This document shows positions 1-12,910 of a stretch of DNA of 64,000 nucleotides, one piece after another. The notes below the pieces were generated by a model, which did not search any database, was not told where the DNA came from, and saw nothing but the letters and a program-made list of their open reading frames with translations. The position numbers and the translations under genes are program-made. The stretch's first letter is position 1, and every line of letters begins with the position of its first letter. Source of the DNA: Arctopsyche grandis (Eukaryota > Arthropoda > Insecta > Trichoptera > Hydropsychidae); the NCBI RefSeq assembly GCF_051622035.1, contig NC_135359.1, positions 19,863,501 to 19,927,500 on the forward strand. Reading direction: 5' to 3'.

Positions 1-3000
1 TGGAATTAATTCATTTCATGCGAAGCGACATTTGGTCAGTGTGAAGGGGAAGAGGAGTATACAATGACCTCTCCCCCCTCGTGTTAATTCATACTGTTCG
101 TTTTGTGGAATGAGTCGGGCGTTTTAATTAACTAGCATATACCACGATGAGGATAATGCTATGTATAATGGAGTGCATATTGTGAACTTTGGTAGTTGAA
201 AGTATAAGCCGCTGTTTCGAATGAGATTTTGTTGTATTTTTGATTCAATTAGGGGCGATACTAATATACATACTATCAGTTACTGGATATTGCAGTTTTT
301 TTTGGGTAAGGGGGATGTAATCTATTGATAGTTAAAACTGGTTTTTAACAATTTGAGTTTTTGCGTACTTTGGGGGGGTATGGTTCGTTAATTCTTTTTT
401 GTGGATGCAAACTAATCGAGTGACTAAACGTTTAACAGAAACGTTCACCCATACGCCCTTACTAATGGTAGGAATTAAACTTCGCATAACGTCAGTTGCT
501 TTTGGCACAAAAAAGGTTCACTATTGTTAATTTCTTTTATCACTTTATCTCTTGCTTTGACCACTAATGGAACGGTATATTGTTATTTGCAAACTAATAC
601 TCGCTGCCTTTTTGTAAGAACACACTAAAAAATGCGGCACGGTAGGGCTAAGTGGACTCCAGCTGTAATAGTCGTGTCTTTGTGTCATAGTTAAGAAGTA
701 ATAGATCCTGGAAAAAAAATTTTCAGCTTTTTTAATGAGAAAGCTTTACATTTTCGGTCCATTTTCGATGATGACTTTGCATATGTTTGCGCGACATATT
801 AGTTAATTCATCGCTTACATTTGTTAACATTAATTTAATATTTTTTAATTTATACACATCCAAAATAACAAGTAGTTATTTGAAAAATAGTTATACAAGT
901 TATATAACATATTTTGTTTTTCATAATATTAATTCGCGGGAAAATATTTATTATTTAAATTAAAGATATATTAATAAAAAAGGTTATTAGTTTTTTTTTC
1001 GAGTAGGTACATATTATTATTGAATAGTCATTATGGATAGTTGAAATGCTGATACAAACCACATCCTAGTTGAAAGTAAAATTATGAACTGGAAAATGTG
1101 CATTTCTACGAAACCCCAAAAATGAATCAACAATTTAAATACCAAAAGAATTGACTAACGAAAATACAATGGAGCTTTTTTTTTACAAAACTTGTGTATG
1201 TACTTTTAATATACATAAGATGTGAATCAATGGAATCATTTGTTTCTATTCATCTGACCTTAGGCAGGCTTAATGATAACTTATTTCAATTAAATTTATT
1301 CTGACCTTGCTGAATTATTTTAATTAAATAAGTGCGTACTGATTCTTGGAAATGAGTAATTAATCACATAATGTAGAAGAATAGCTGAAATTGAATATGC
1401 AGAATTGTGGTCTTCTTGTCTCACAGGGATAACATTACGAAAGTTGATACCCAGGATTTTACCAACGAAATACCGCAATAGCTTCTCGCATGTGTTAGAC
1501 ATACAATATATGAATTGAGGTTTGGTAGTATGTATGTACATATGTATACTCGATGGTTATTGGAATCAATTGACGTCAATTTGACGATTGATCAATACAT
1601 CGATCGATGACATATTCTAGTCTGAGGTGTTAAATAGGCGTCACAATGTCAATAGCCGTGTCAATGGTCGATATCAAGAAAATACATATGAAATTGTGTA
1701 ATAAAAATACTAGATACTTTTGAAGTGTGTCATATACTAGCATTTGACCTATTAATGATTGAAATTTTCATTTCCGCGCTTGCTTTTCGATACGGCTGTG
1801 CCTTGAATAGTTGAAATGTCATTCTGCAGGTGGTTGTGAAATCAATTTTGTTTTGCGATTATTGTATAGATATTTTGAATGCGTTGTGAAAACAGCTGCA
1901 GAATGGACCACTAGGAATATGGAAATTCCTTAGGTTTTTTCTTTTCTTTACTGATATGTATTTTGAACTTTTTGGTGCAATTGGTGTTAGAAGCGTATCT
2001 GTTCTTATCTACCTGTTTATATTTTTCTTTAAAAAATGGTTTTCAATATAATCTAGATACTGATTCTATGTATTATAGTTAACTTTTAGTGACAGTACTA
2101 TTTATGTTCAACCTTTTATAGATGAATACTGATAGGTTAACATTGAAGTTCCCGACTGAGAAACGATATGCATATGTACTTACATAAATATGTTTGTACA
2201 TATTGTGAAAGATAACTGTCAACTTTTGTGGAACTTGTTCTATTTACTTAAGATTTTGTGTGAACTAAATACGTCACGTCATGTAAATAAACGATTTGTA
2301 AATAAATAATTTTGATGTCTATAACTAAATATAGCTTACAATCTAATATCATACCTATTTGGAATGATAGATGTTTTTATACGGCGGTGTTTATTTAAAG
2401 ATAATCCTTTGTTGGCAAAATTGCAGGCTTCAATCCGAGGTTTCGAAACTCGAACGTAATAATGCAACGGAGTGCCTTTCGCAATCTTTGCACGCGAAAG
2501 GAAATAAATTACAAAGTGAAATTTCCACAAAGTTACGTCTTCTGATGCGATTTTCTTGTAACTTTACAAATATGTGCATCGACTTGATAAATCCAAAAAT
2601 TACAACAACAGCCTTGTAGACGAAAGCCGAAAATTATGTATAAATTATCAGCGATGACAATCCAATAAAACTGAGAATGTTCAGGCTCGCAAAGATGTGT
2701 AACACATGTGCCAGAACACATGTCATGTCTCTGTGACGGATGCTTGTTATTTTGATTATTTTATGCATGTTTTTATCGAGCCATTAAATTTCACATAGTA
2801 GTCACCATAGTTCTCCAAATCTTCGAGTAATATAATATAATATCCATCTACCCAGCATGACACTATGAGTTTCGATAATTGCGTTTAAAATTTATGAAGC
2901 GGGATTTGTTGAAATGATGATTCCAAAAGTGGAAGGCGATTACAATTTGATTTTGGTACATAAAACCCACATCGATTTTGAATAAATGTCGTTATGCAAC

Positions 3001-4336
3001 CACTGGGAAGTGTGGGCGATAGAGCGCCATATTCAAAATCAATTTTTTATAGCATTATTATTACCTTTTGATTTATTTACGATCGAAGTCATATGTATAT
3101 ACCTCGAACTAATTTTTTAGAAACCTAGTTCTGTTAGTTTGGAACTACAAATGAATGTATTAATTGTTTTTATAACACTGATTTAAAATTTGATGTATAT
3201 ATTACAGTAATTTCATACTAGCAGTGAAAGTATACTTTCACTGGCGCTTTAGGGAATTCATATTCTGAATACTTTACATTTACTTCTGACACCTCTATTA
3301 ATTTTGTGTCTACTTAGTCTACCTCCAACAAATTTTTTTCGATATCTTCTTCAGTGTATATAAATGCTTAATTACATCAGAAGGCAAATTTAATGTTGCT
3401 AGAACAAATTTTGCAATTTGGCCAAATACAGCTCGTTTGATTCCTGAATATAATGGTTTATTTTTGATAAATTGGACAGTCCTCAATCCTTTCTTCCAGT
3501 TGGTGCTGTTATGAATTTATGATCTAGCATCCAGGTTAACAACATATTTTAATTTTTCAGATTTGTGTAATATGCTTTCATCGACTGGGTTGGCGAAAGT
3601 ATAATTTCAGTGGGAAATACAGATTCGCTGTAACATATACATATGTACATATCAAAGAATTCTGTAGACGTATCTATACATATATAATGGAATAGTTAGA
3701 GGTCGTTTATCAAGCATAACGTTTTGAAACTCAAAAGGTGAACTTACGACGAATACAGCTTCTTGGTTTGACTTTTGCTAGATTTTTTGCGTATACTTAA
3801 TGTGTAATATCCGGGATTGGTATGATGTTTTTATCAACTATTTACGCATTTGGATTGTTTTAACCTCTAATATTTCCAGTACACACCTTTTCTACCTGTC
3901 CGCTACAGATCTCGCATAAATCGAGTATATTATAACTTCCGCTCGAACGGACGAGGTCATTAGAATGTGGGACTGCGAATTGTATAGCAAAATCTATGTA
4001 ACTTATCATTGACGTCATATATGTGCATGTGTATGTACATACGTCGTTTCAAAAATGCATCATATTTTTATCTTGGAAATAAAAAGAAAACTCGGCAAAA
4101 TGCGCTTCGAGGCGAAATGTGTGTAAAAATTCCGTAAGAATTATTGCATTTTTGTTGGTTTTTTTTTTGTTATATTGTGTACTGATTTGATTCATTAGCA
4201 AGACTTTTTATTAATAATATCACAATGTCATATAAATTTTAAATTAAATTCTACGCGAATTATTAATTTTCGTTGGCGGACGCTCCGTGGGAAAAAGCTT
4301 AACTGTATATGAAGTTCATGTTATTATTTTTTTTCA
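1..4336. other. Non-coding AT-rich region, no gene seen
   Basis: No reading frame here looks coding on either strand. The sequence is AT-rich with scattered short TACATATGTA-type runs and homopolymers. It may be intergenic or part of a long 5' intron of a gene reading into or out of the window. I see no tRNA, rRNA or recognisable transposon in it. Confidence 0.5.
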
Positions 4337-4898
4337 CTATCTTTTTGTTTTCGCGTTGTAAAAATTTTCCGGAAACATTTCACATGGTCGTACGAGCCAT
4401 TCCCATGAACCGGAATGACTAAGAATTAATGTAAGCACATTTTTTCGTAGGTTTTCGCAGCACTTACTAATCATTTTTAAAGCGTAAATTGTCCATTGTA
4501 TGTCACAGCATCCATCGCCATGATAAATTAGGGAAAGCATTTTAGCTGTATCATAGTTTGTGGGATTAAAATTCTCAATTGATATTAATTGCAAGCACTC
4601 TGTAATTCTATTCAACGCTGGGTCTCTGAAAATTCTCATAAACCTAGCCCAGTCGGTTCTACTCTGCTGGGTCATCATTTGAAGGTGGGTCATCTGTTGC
4701 GTAGTCGCTTATTTATGTATGCTTCAAGTTTTTTTCAAGATTATACGGTATTCTTTGGGATAGATAATAACCATACACAAAAGTGGAGTAGATTAGTGCG
4801 TGAGGTGTGTTGTGTAGAAGAACCGGTCCTCTTATAACTGCTAGAACTTTGTAAAATATCTCATACGAAATTCCTACAGCATCGTGAGGCCAATTCAA
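4337..4898 (-). pseudogene. Coding-like patch, possibly a decayed gene fragment or unassigned exons
   Basis: Two adjacent minus-strand reading frames look more protein-like than chance. The first read (4898 down to 4713) contains NWPHDAVGISYEIFYKVL. The second (4693 down to 4337, 118 codons to a TAG stop) contains DWARFMRIFRDP, LSLIYHGDGCCDIQW and SGSWEWLVRPCEMFPENFYN, with balanced composition and several Trp and Cys. They are in different frames and are separated by in-frame stops, so they are either a frameshifted, decayed copy or two exons of an unassigned gene. A CAG directly precedes the ATG at 4693 and could be a splice acceptor. I do not recognise the family. A chance open frame remains possible. 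Confidence 0.3.
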
Positions 4899-6368
4899 GT
4901 ATTTGGGTCAGCGGTCGTAACGGGAACTGTCTTCGGAAACAGTGTGGTCACGCCGATGAGGTTTCGCTATCTCTGTTCTTCGCCATAAGACCTGTCTTCT
5001 GCTTGTAAGTTCCTCGAACTGGACATTCAAAGGTCAATCTTTGATTTTGATTTCAATGCACGTATGAATTCAAACGCTTCTCTGCAAAAACTACCGCTGC
5101 TCTTTAATACGGAACCTGTATTCTAACTGAAAGCACTTAGTGAGGTATTCTTATGCTTCCTTTTAGTGATCTGCCATTATATTGGATCATAACTAGGCTT
5201 TCTGTTGTTACAAGGTTACTTCGGTAGAACTGTAGAGGACGTTTAACAACTTCTCACAATTTGAGCTTAATGAGACATTCATTGTACACAACACGAAGAC
5301 ACTGATTGGATAATAGCATTGGAATCCGTTTCAAATTAACGTTCTACAGCACAAAACATATTCTACATTCTGTACTTGCATACCTTTGGTTTTAATGTAC
5401 TGTGTCTGAAACACGTGCAACAAACGTTTCCAGTCCGAAATGTACGAGCTAAAAGAAATAACAGTCTAGATATCAAATGAGTTGTGAACATGTGGGGCTG
5501 AGATGCATCCGGATAAAAGTGAGAATGGATGCAATCGTGGCAAGCGATGCATCCAACCGTCAAAGTGACCGCTCTACATTACAACAACACACGGGATGCG
5601 TAATAGGAGGCACGTTCCTTCGGACCATTCTCACTTTTGCCACGCTAGTTCCGCTCTGAAGAGTTTCAGAGAACGCTCACTTCTAAAAAAAAAAAAAACA
5701 ACGATCGTAAATGTAAGCACTGACAGACGCTCGACGAGTATGTCGCAATTTACCCACTTTTTTATTTAAATATAAAATCTTGTTCAATTATCACTCGTAG
5801 CTGCAACCGGTTATTTGTGACCAGTTGATCCGTGAAAAATTTTCAATGACACTGCCGGATCTGTGAGAAAATTTAACGTCCATTGATGTTTAATAATTCT
5901 ATTATATTTACATACATATTGATGTTTTGGAAGACATACATATATCTAACCCCTTCTTATACCAAATATTATTTTAACGTTTGTATGTTGTTTTAACACA
6001 GCTAGCGGCGTGTTGTCACGCTTTTTACCATTGCCAATTGCCGAAAATGATGCGCATTATTCATTAAAGATTAGAAACACTCTTTTGAAAGCGTGTGTAT
6101 ATATAATTATGCCATTATGTTGTCAAACGTTTGATTACCTTTTTATTGGTTCTACTCTGTTCAGTCCATAATTGTCGATTTCCATTTTGTGTTTTTATTG
6201 TTTCAAGTTCGGTAAATGTTGCGAGGTCGTCTGCATTTAAAACCTGCTTATTAATCCTTGAAAAGTTGTATGTACATATGAAGTTGCTTCTCTTCCTTTT
6301 GGCTCTGTCTACCAAAACTGTGTAGATATATACATGCTATTGAATACCATTTTTGATATAGTTACAAG
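4899..6368. other. Non-coding region with a short inverted repeat
   Basis: No convincing coding sequence. A 14-bp perfect inverted repeat (AAAAGTGAGAATGG at 5515-5528, its complement at 5625-5638) brackets about 100 bp and could be the remnant of a small transposon. An A-run occurs near 5685. Confidence 0.4.
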
Positions 6369-6843
6369 CAGTGGTGTAGTACTAAATAAAAAGAACCAGG
6401 GCGGTGTTTAATTTTTACGACCCCCCCCCCCCCCGCTTTTTTAGCTACTTAAAAATATGTATCCTAATATTGGTAGCACAAATATTTATAAAAAAATCAA
6501 ATGCTAATTAACTTGAAAATTCAATCAGAATGGTCTGAGTAAGTTATTATTTTTTGCAATATAATATTATACAGTTCTGATGATTCGATTTCGGCATCAT
6601 TCAAAGTGTCGATAATTTTTTCAATGGGTTGTTGAGCTGTTTTTGAAAATTTTTCTGCACTCAAATGGGTATTTGAATGAGGATACGGTTTTAGTCACCA
6701 AATGTTAAAACGAGAGTCTGCTCACAATATTTGGTATACAAAATTTTATATGAAATATAAGCAAAAATATTTTTTAATTGTACTCAAAAAACAATTTTTA
6801 CATCAAAGTACCAGGGTGGTGACCTGGCCCGACTACACAACTG
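6369..6843. mobile_element. Inverted-repeat element, possibly hAT-like, with a poly-C tract
   Basis: The left end reads CAGTGGTGTAGT (6369-6380) and the right end is its complement with one mismatch (6832-6843). The bases just inside both ends also pair loosely around CCAGGGCGGTG and CACCACCCTGG. The length of about 475 bp has no long open frame, so this would be a non-autonomous element. The CAG..GGTG end type is common among hAT transposons. The 8-bp flanks do not match clearly, so the target duplication is decayed or the boundaries are off. A run of 14 C (6421-6434) lies near the left end. Confidence 0.4.
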
Positions 6844-9008
6844 GACTTAAAAGTCAACTACTTACTTCTTGAATGGGAACTCCAAGGTCGCCTTTTTCTT
6901 CTTCCGAACGAGTTGTATCAATGGAAGTTCTTTATAATTTCTTCTTTTTATATATTTTTTTCTCATTACTTCCAAACCAACCGTGACCTGATTTACCGCG
7001 GGTCCAGCTGCTGCACCTCTGGTCCCAAGAAGACCGGTCAAGATTTCTACTAGCAGATCGCTCTGGGCCACACGCGTTTCTTTCTCTCGAGAGAGGAGTT
7101 CTGGCCATGAAGATCGGGTTAAGAACCTGTCCTTGATGCTTCACCATCTAACAGGTGTTGTCTGCCCATTAACGACTCGTAATACTTTTTATATTAGACC
7201 ATATATGAAGCGCTTTCTCTTCGAACAGAAATGTCGATATTAGAGAGAGAGAGAGATAGATTTCACAATGACCGTTCAAATCCAAAACTTGTCAATCATA
7301 TTAAATACCAATCAGTTGCGCAACTTTAATTTCAAACAAAATTGGAACACATATTTTTTCAATATTCTATGACTCTTAACAATCACTGAGGACTGCGGTT
7401 CTGTCGTTACTGTCAAATGTTTTTCCACCCCTCATGACTTAATTGTTTCCTCGTTGATTGACCATGATCCAAAGGAGTTGATTCTTGCCAACTTCGTAGG
7501 ACATGGTCATTCCAATTTATCGTTGATCTTTTCTTTCTCGATACAGCGCCGACAACCATTACTTTTTCAAAAAATTCTGGACCAAGGCTTGTAAATTTAA
7601 AATAAACTTTTATATCAAGATCTTGTGATATGTGTATTGGTGCTAGTAACTACCTAAGTAATTTAATCACTAACACATTTCAAAAGCATCTATTCTTGGA
7701 CGATCACGAGTTGTCTGCTTTCTATGGAAATATTAGAATTCTGGCGAATTGATTTTTGGTTTTCCTGGATATGATGGAATATTGCTGTATGTGTTTTAAT
7801 TAGTTTTTCATCAGAAAATAAATGATACATATTCTTCGTTTTACCATTTAAGTACTAAATGGTTCAAAGATTGACTGCCCAACTTGTGAACTTTTGTTGT
7901 ATTGCATTTGTGGATATTACGCAGGTGATTCCATAAATCCATATTTATACCACTTCGTCTAAATTTTCATCCACGACATGTTTGAACAACTGCTTAGGAA
8001 TTACCATGTTAACAAATTGACACATTCGTTTGAAATGTACGTAGCGTAATTTACGAGTCAAATGCGTTCATAGTCATTGCTATGCGAGGCGAACGGTGAA
8101 AGGTGGAATGTTCCTCAAACGACTGCCAAGATCTACGGGTTAAAAAATAGAAACAGCTTTCTACAAAAACCGAATACCTATCCGATCCTTACACTCACGT
8201 CTAAAATTCCAACTTGCCCGCACGAATCATCGCTCAAAAGTCTCATTTTCCAAATTGATTGCCAAATTGGGCGTGTACGCGATCTCCACCGTTGAATGGT
8301 GTCTGGAAAAAACTTTTTTCGCATATATCATCATAGATCTACTTTTTGAGAGTTCACCGACCGGTTTTTAGCCAGATCCAATTTAGATACGTGGCTCGAT
8401 TTTAATTTCTAACTAACGAACGCGTTTCGTCTTCGCCCCGGTCGGTCGGTTGTCTTGTCTCTGTTGTGAAAGCAGTTGCCGGTGGTTCCCTTCTTCTGCT
8501 CCAACAATGGATCGCTCGAACCGGTCCGCACGTTTTCCAATCTCGACAAAAAACAGACACTAAACTTCTAAATTCGTTGTGACATCACATCTTCTCGGTA
8601 CGAGCCGTGTCTTCTTTCTTCAAATGCACCGTGATTACCTTGAAAGCAGTTGTTAGAACACTTGGCATTTCGTCGCTTCTTCTCGACCTCAAATACGTAA
8701 TTCTCAAATTGCATACATACATACATGCGCTTCTGACACAATGAAGTAAATATTTCATTCAAGGCCAGGCACTAAAAAGTCAAAACAGCAGCCATTTTCT
8801 ATGTGGTTGGCTAATGGTGGATCATAATACAACTTGGCCATTCAAGTCACCAACATCAACAATGAATGAAACACGATGAAAAATATATATCGATGTTGCG
8901 CACAAGACGAGCTTTCATAGAAAACGCGTTTATTTGAAGTAACATCTTTTCTGCAGCGCATTTTTTAAATGATAAAATCAGTGGTTGCTAAAGCTCAGCA
9001 CGAGCAAA
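6844..9008. other. Non-coding region
   Basis: No gene recognised. A short GA repeat lies near 7240-7255. The stretch around 8390-8480 is somewhat richer in CpG than its surroundings. Open frames here are short and of random composition. Confidence 0.45.
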
Positions 9009-9475
9009 GAGCCGGGGCCACACCGTTCGACTTAGTCGCTCGCTTGGTCGTTCACTTGGTCGCTCGCTAGTCTTTCTACTCGGGAGACTAGAATTATCTC
9101 AATACATGACGATGCAGTCACTCGTGCCAATAGTTTTTTCATTTCACTATAGAGTTTTCAACATGTCACGATACACGTTACATGTGTTCGTAGTTTTTTC
9201 ACTATGTAGTCGCAGACGACTAATCGCTAAATGTGGCTCCCTTCAATACAACGTTATACATTTTGAGGGATCGTGTTGGTCATAAAATTGTCGAGACCAT
9301 TCCCAACGTCTGCGAACGATCTCGCTGGTCGGTGGACTTTATTACTCGAGAGACCGATGAGTTGCACGGTGTGGCCGGTCTCATACAGCTGCATAAGATT
9401 TATCTGATCGCACGACCAGTCTTCCGATAAAGTTGCCCGCAAGTCGCACGCAAGTCGCACGGTGTGGCCCGGCTC
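9009..9475. mobile_element. MITE-like element with GAGCCGGGGCCACACCG terminal inverted repeats
   Basis: The left end, GAGCCGGGGCCACACCGTTCGACTT, is mirrored at the right end by AAGTCGCACGGTGTGGCCCGGCTC, about 24 bp with few mismatches. A third, internal copy of the end motif (GCACGGTGTGGCCGG, near 9363) and repeated CGCTCGCTTGGTCG-type units lie inside. No transposase frame is present, so this is a non-autonomous DNA transposon of unassigned superfamily. No clean target-site duplication is visible. Confidence 0.55.
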
Positions 9476-9499
9476 AAATGCAACAAGATACAATCAGTG

Positions 9500-9532
9500 A
9501 TTCGAAAAGTGATTGTCAATCACTTTTCGAAT
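9500..9532. repeat. Perfect 16-bp palindrome with 1-base loop
   Basis: ATTCGAAAAGTGATTG (9500-9515) is followed after one base by its exact complement (9517-9532). It lies 25 bp from the right end of the preceding MITE-like element. Confidence 0.8.
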
Positions 9533-9706
9533 ATTGATACTCATAGCTTTTCGGTAATCGGGCTTCATAATATATTGTCAAAGTTGAGCTCGTTCATGGC
9601 GACTTTTATTTATTGTTTTAAGTACATATCATATAACTTATGCACATACATAGTATATGACACTATTAAGGAAAATATGAACTCTAAGCTTGATCATAGT
9701 GATCAT

Positions 9707-9741
9707 ATCTAACCATGTCATGAATCATGATATGGTTAGAT
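9707..9741. repeat. Short palindrome beside the large palindrome
   Basis: Arms 9707-9723 and 9725-9741 are complementary over 17 bases with one mismatch and a single central base. It ends 3 bp before the 279-bp palindrome. Confidence 0.75.
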
Positions 9742-9744
9742 ACA

Positions 9745-10023
9745 TTGATAATCGTGAGACACTTTCTCACATCTAGTATTAAGATAATCCAGAAGATCTA
9801 AATTGTAGCAAAGCTATTTGTAAATAAAAACATCGATTCTTTTTCTCAAATATGTATCTACATATGCATATAAAATATCATGACTCATGATATTTTATAT
9901 GCATATGTAGATACATATTTGAGAAAAAGAATCGATGTTTTTATTTACAAATAGCTTTGCTACAATTTAGATCTTCTGGATTATCTCAATACTAGATGTG
10001 AGAAAGTGTCTCACGATTATCAA
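9745..10023. repeat. 279-bp near-perfect palindrome (139-bp arms)
   Basis: Base-by-base comparison shows arm 9745-9883 to be the reverse complement of 9885-10023 with one mismatch in 139 positions and a single central C (9884). No open frame, transposon end motif or target duplication is obvious at its borders. It could be a very recent inverted duplication, a foldback element, a hairpin-RNA source, or a sequencing or assembly artefact such as a read-through of the opposite strand. Confidence 0.85.
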
Positions 10024-11479
10024 AGGTCGTGAGCCCATCGCCGTTCTAATATAATCCAAGTAGTTGTTGTAAGTAACACTAAGTATGACTACGTATGATT
10101 CACTTCTAATATTTCTTGGAAGTGTGATTTACTTCATTAGCGTAACTTACCATTACGCATCGTTGTCTTCCACAATCTGACCGGTAATAATTTTCGCCAA
10201 AATGTCTGCGTTTCGCGGTGCTTCTGGTTTCACACTTTTCGACATAAACATTCGCCCGTATTTTGAGCATCGTAAGTGGTATACACAAATCGACGACCCC
10301 GACTCATAGACCAACTTATCATACTTATTTTCATATCTGACCGTTCAACCGCGTCGTTATTTTCGCTCTGATGACTATCAAATTGTTAGGTGGCTACCGA
10401 GATTGGTACCGCTGTAATGCATCAAAGGAAATTTTCGTTAATTCTATCGTCGAAAATATATTAGGCACTTGAAGACGTTTCAAGTGCTTCTACATACTGG
10501 TCTGGTCTTACTCACGTCGTTCCAAATTGTACCACTACAGAATTGACTGTTCCGTTTGAAAAATTTAAAAGTTGATCTTGCGTGTGGGGTGTTTGCTCTA
10601 GACACCTCGGTTCCCATGGATCTGGAGATAAAAGAGCAAAAGGATAAAGGATTTCTGGTACGTGAAGGAATGCTGTTGAAGGAAGTTATTAGCATATAAT
10701 TTAAGGGTTCGATTGGGGTAGCCTGTTCTCACATATACAATATTGATGATCAATTTGCATTTTTAACGTTAATATATTATATACTTATAGGTAGTCTATG
10801 TAATTATTGTGCTGGCACGTATTTACATATAAACAAAATGATCTAGAATGTCTTTCATCCTCCCTATGTTCTAATTTTACTGTAGATATTTATTTATTTA
10901 AAGTTTGGACCATTGTAGCATTACAGGAATTCCTAATGCGCCACAATGGTCAAAAATATAACAGAAAAGAAAAGAAACAAAATAATAACTAAAGAAATTA
11001 GACATAACAAAAACAAAACATTGTATTGAAACAAAATATAACAAAAGTATTGATCATATTTATCACCTAAGTATTTTTTTATGTATACTGTTTTCAAGCT
11101 TAGGGCAAAACACACAGCAAGGAACGTCGACAAGTTCTCCTATATTTCTTCAAATATGGGATACACCGTTATCGATCACTGTCAAGCAAGGACAAATACA
11201 AGGATACAATTTTACCCAAAACACTCCAGGGGGTAATTTTGGGAAGGTGCGTGCTGGGCGTGCCATGAATCTTTGCAAGGCACGCCACATTTTTTTCGCA
11301 CGGTTAAAAATATCTAAAAAAACCATGAGCCACGTTCATCGCGGTGTATTTTCGCCCTTATGCACTGACTAGATGTGAGGTTTAATGTGGTTTGGGTCTA
11401 GCGTTGTCTACATTATTCATACCACTGTTCAAATTGAAATATCAACCACTTGAAGCACTGCTGTCTTTTTTTGGAAGCT

Positions 11480-11810
11480 CTCAACTTTGACTGCTTCGGT
11501 TCACCGAAACGATGAAAGTTACGCGTTTCTTTTGTGCAGAGTTTCTCTCGCGTGCGCCAAAGCAGAATGGTCTCTGGGTCTGCGCTCAGTCGATCACGAC
11601 AATCCCTCTCTCTCCACGACCCGCCATTATGTAAAATATAGCACTATCGAGAGTTGAGCATGCGAATTATGTACACACACGACCGTAGAGAGTGAGTCTT
11701 CGACGTCCACAGCTCCAGAGACGATCCGTGCTAAATCAATAAGTGTTGGAGCACGCGCGTCCAATGCCCCGAGACGAAGTTCACGCACGTATTAATATTG
11801 CTGGGCCACG
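11480..11810. promoter_or_regulatory. GC-richer, CpG-containing island, candidate promoter or 5' exon
   Basis: This stretch is much richer in GC and CpG than its AT-rich flanks (for example TCTCTCGCGTGCGCC, GAGCACGCGCGTCC). It lies about 2.7 kb upstream of the acceptor of the PEAK-family first coding exon. A promoter or untranslated first exon for that gene is a reasonable inference, but no TATA box or donor site was securely assigned. It could instead be an old repeat. Confidence 0.25.
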
Positions 11811-12734
11811 AACTCAAATATTTGATTTATAATAGACCAGGATATTGGAGATGTAAACATTAATTTACACACTTGTTCTCACTGCATGAAGTTTATTTAT
11901 GGCAAATCGATTTTGTTGAAAATGTGACCATAATAAACTTTCTCACGCTTCTTCATGCGTGCAAACTTTCTCACATGCAAAAATGTACCTAAATTTTAGA
12001 AAATAAATCGCTCGTACTAATAGTGCTGTTTGTTATTTAGCTTCACACCCACATAGAGATCAAGATTCAATTCAAATGCCTCAATTAGATAACATGTAAT
12101 TTCATGTCAGCTTGACGGAATGGCGCCAGCTAATAGGTTAATTCGTGAACGCGTCGTCTGATCTTGCCCTGATCTTAGGGACATTTCGATGACCTTTTGC
12201 TTTGAACTCGTTAAATTGTCTAACAATTGCTTACACTACACTACTATAAATATTAATTTTTTAATATAATATGAAGAGCAATATCACATGTACTAAATCT
12301 ATAAAAATATGAATGCTATTTGTTGATTCAAATATATTATATATGTAGTTTTCAATTGCAATTACTAGAAACATTACTAAATTTTGTTATATTATGTCAT
12401 GGTACTTCAACTTGGACCATATACGGTTTTTGGAAGGGGTCAGAGTTTGGAGCTAAGAGGACCCCATACAAAATTCAACTTTCATCCATTCTAGCAACAT
12501 GGGTAATTCGACTAGCTTATATTATGTACTTATATAAAGAAAATCTTTGAATGTTCTCGGAATGCTTGAAGAAAGGTAGCCGAAAAGAATTCAGAATCAG
12601 TATACAAAATATCAATAAGGTGACCCGGTATTGGAAATCGTTTTGAGAAAGATTGGAATTACAGTGATAGAGGAAGCATATTCCAAAATCAATGGAAGAA
12701 AGGGTCGACTATACCTAATAAATATGCATGATCG

Positions 12735-12910
12735 CGCCCTCGGGCAACTTTTTCTAAACACCCTTAGAAAGAACTTTCACCTTTGGCGCTCTAATCTAAA
12801 ATTTTGAATGGCTTTTGGCGCTCTAATTTTAAATTTTAAAGCGTCTTTGGCGCATCGTTCGGCGCCCTAACTTATTTGGCGCCCTTGGGCGCCGCCTATC
12901 CTTGCCCTCC
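12735..12910. repeat. Cluster of TTTGGCGC motifs
   Basis: The unit TTTGGCGCTCTAATNT and variants recur about five times (near 12782, 12817, 12845, 12869 and 12878), ending in TTGGGCGCCGCC. The unit is GC-rich against AT-rich spacers. It looks like part of a dispersed repeat; the family was not recognised. Confidence 0.5.
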
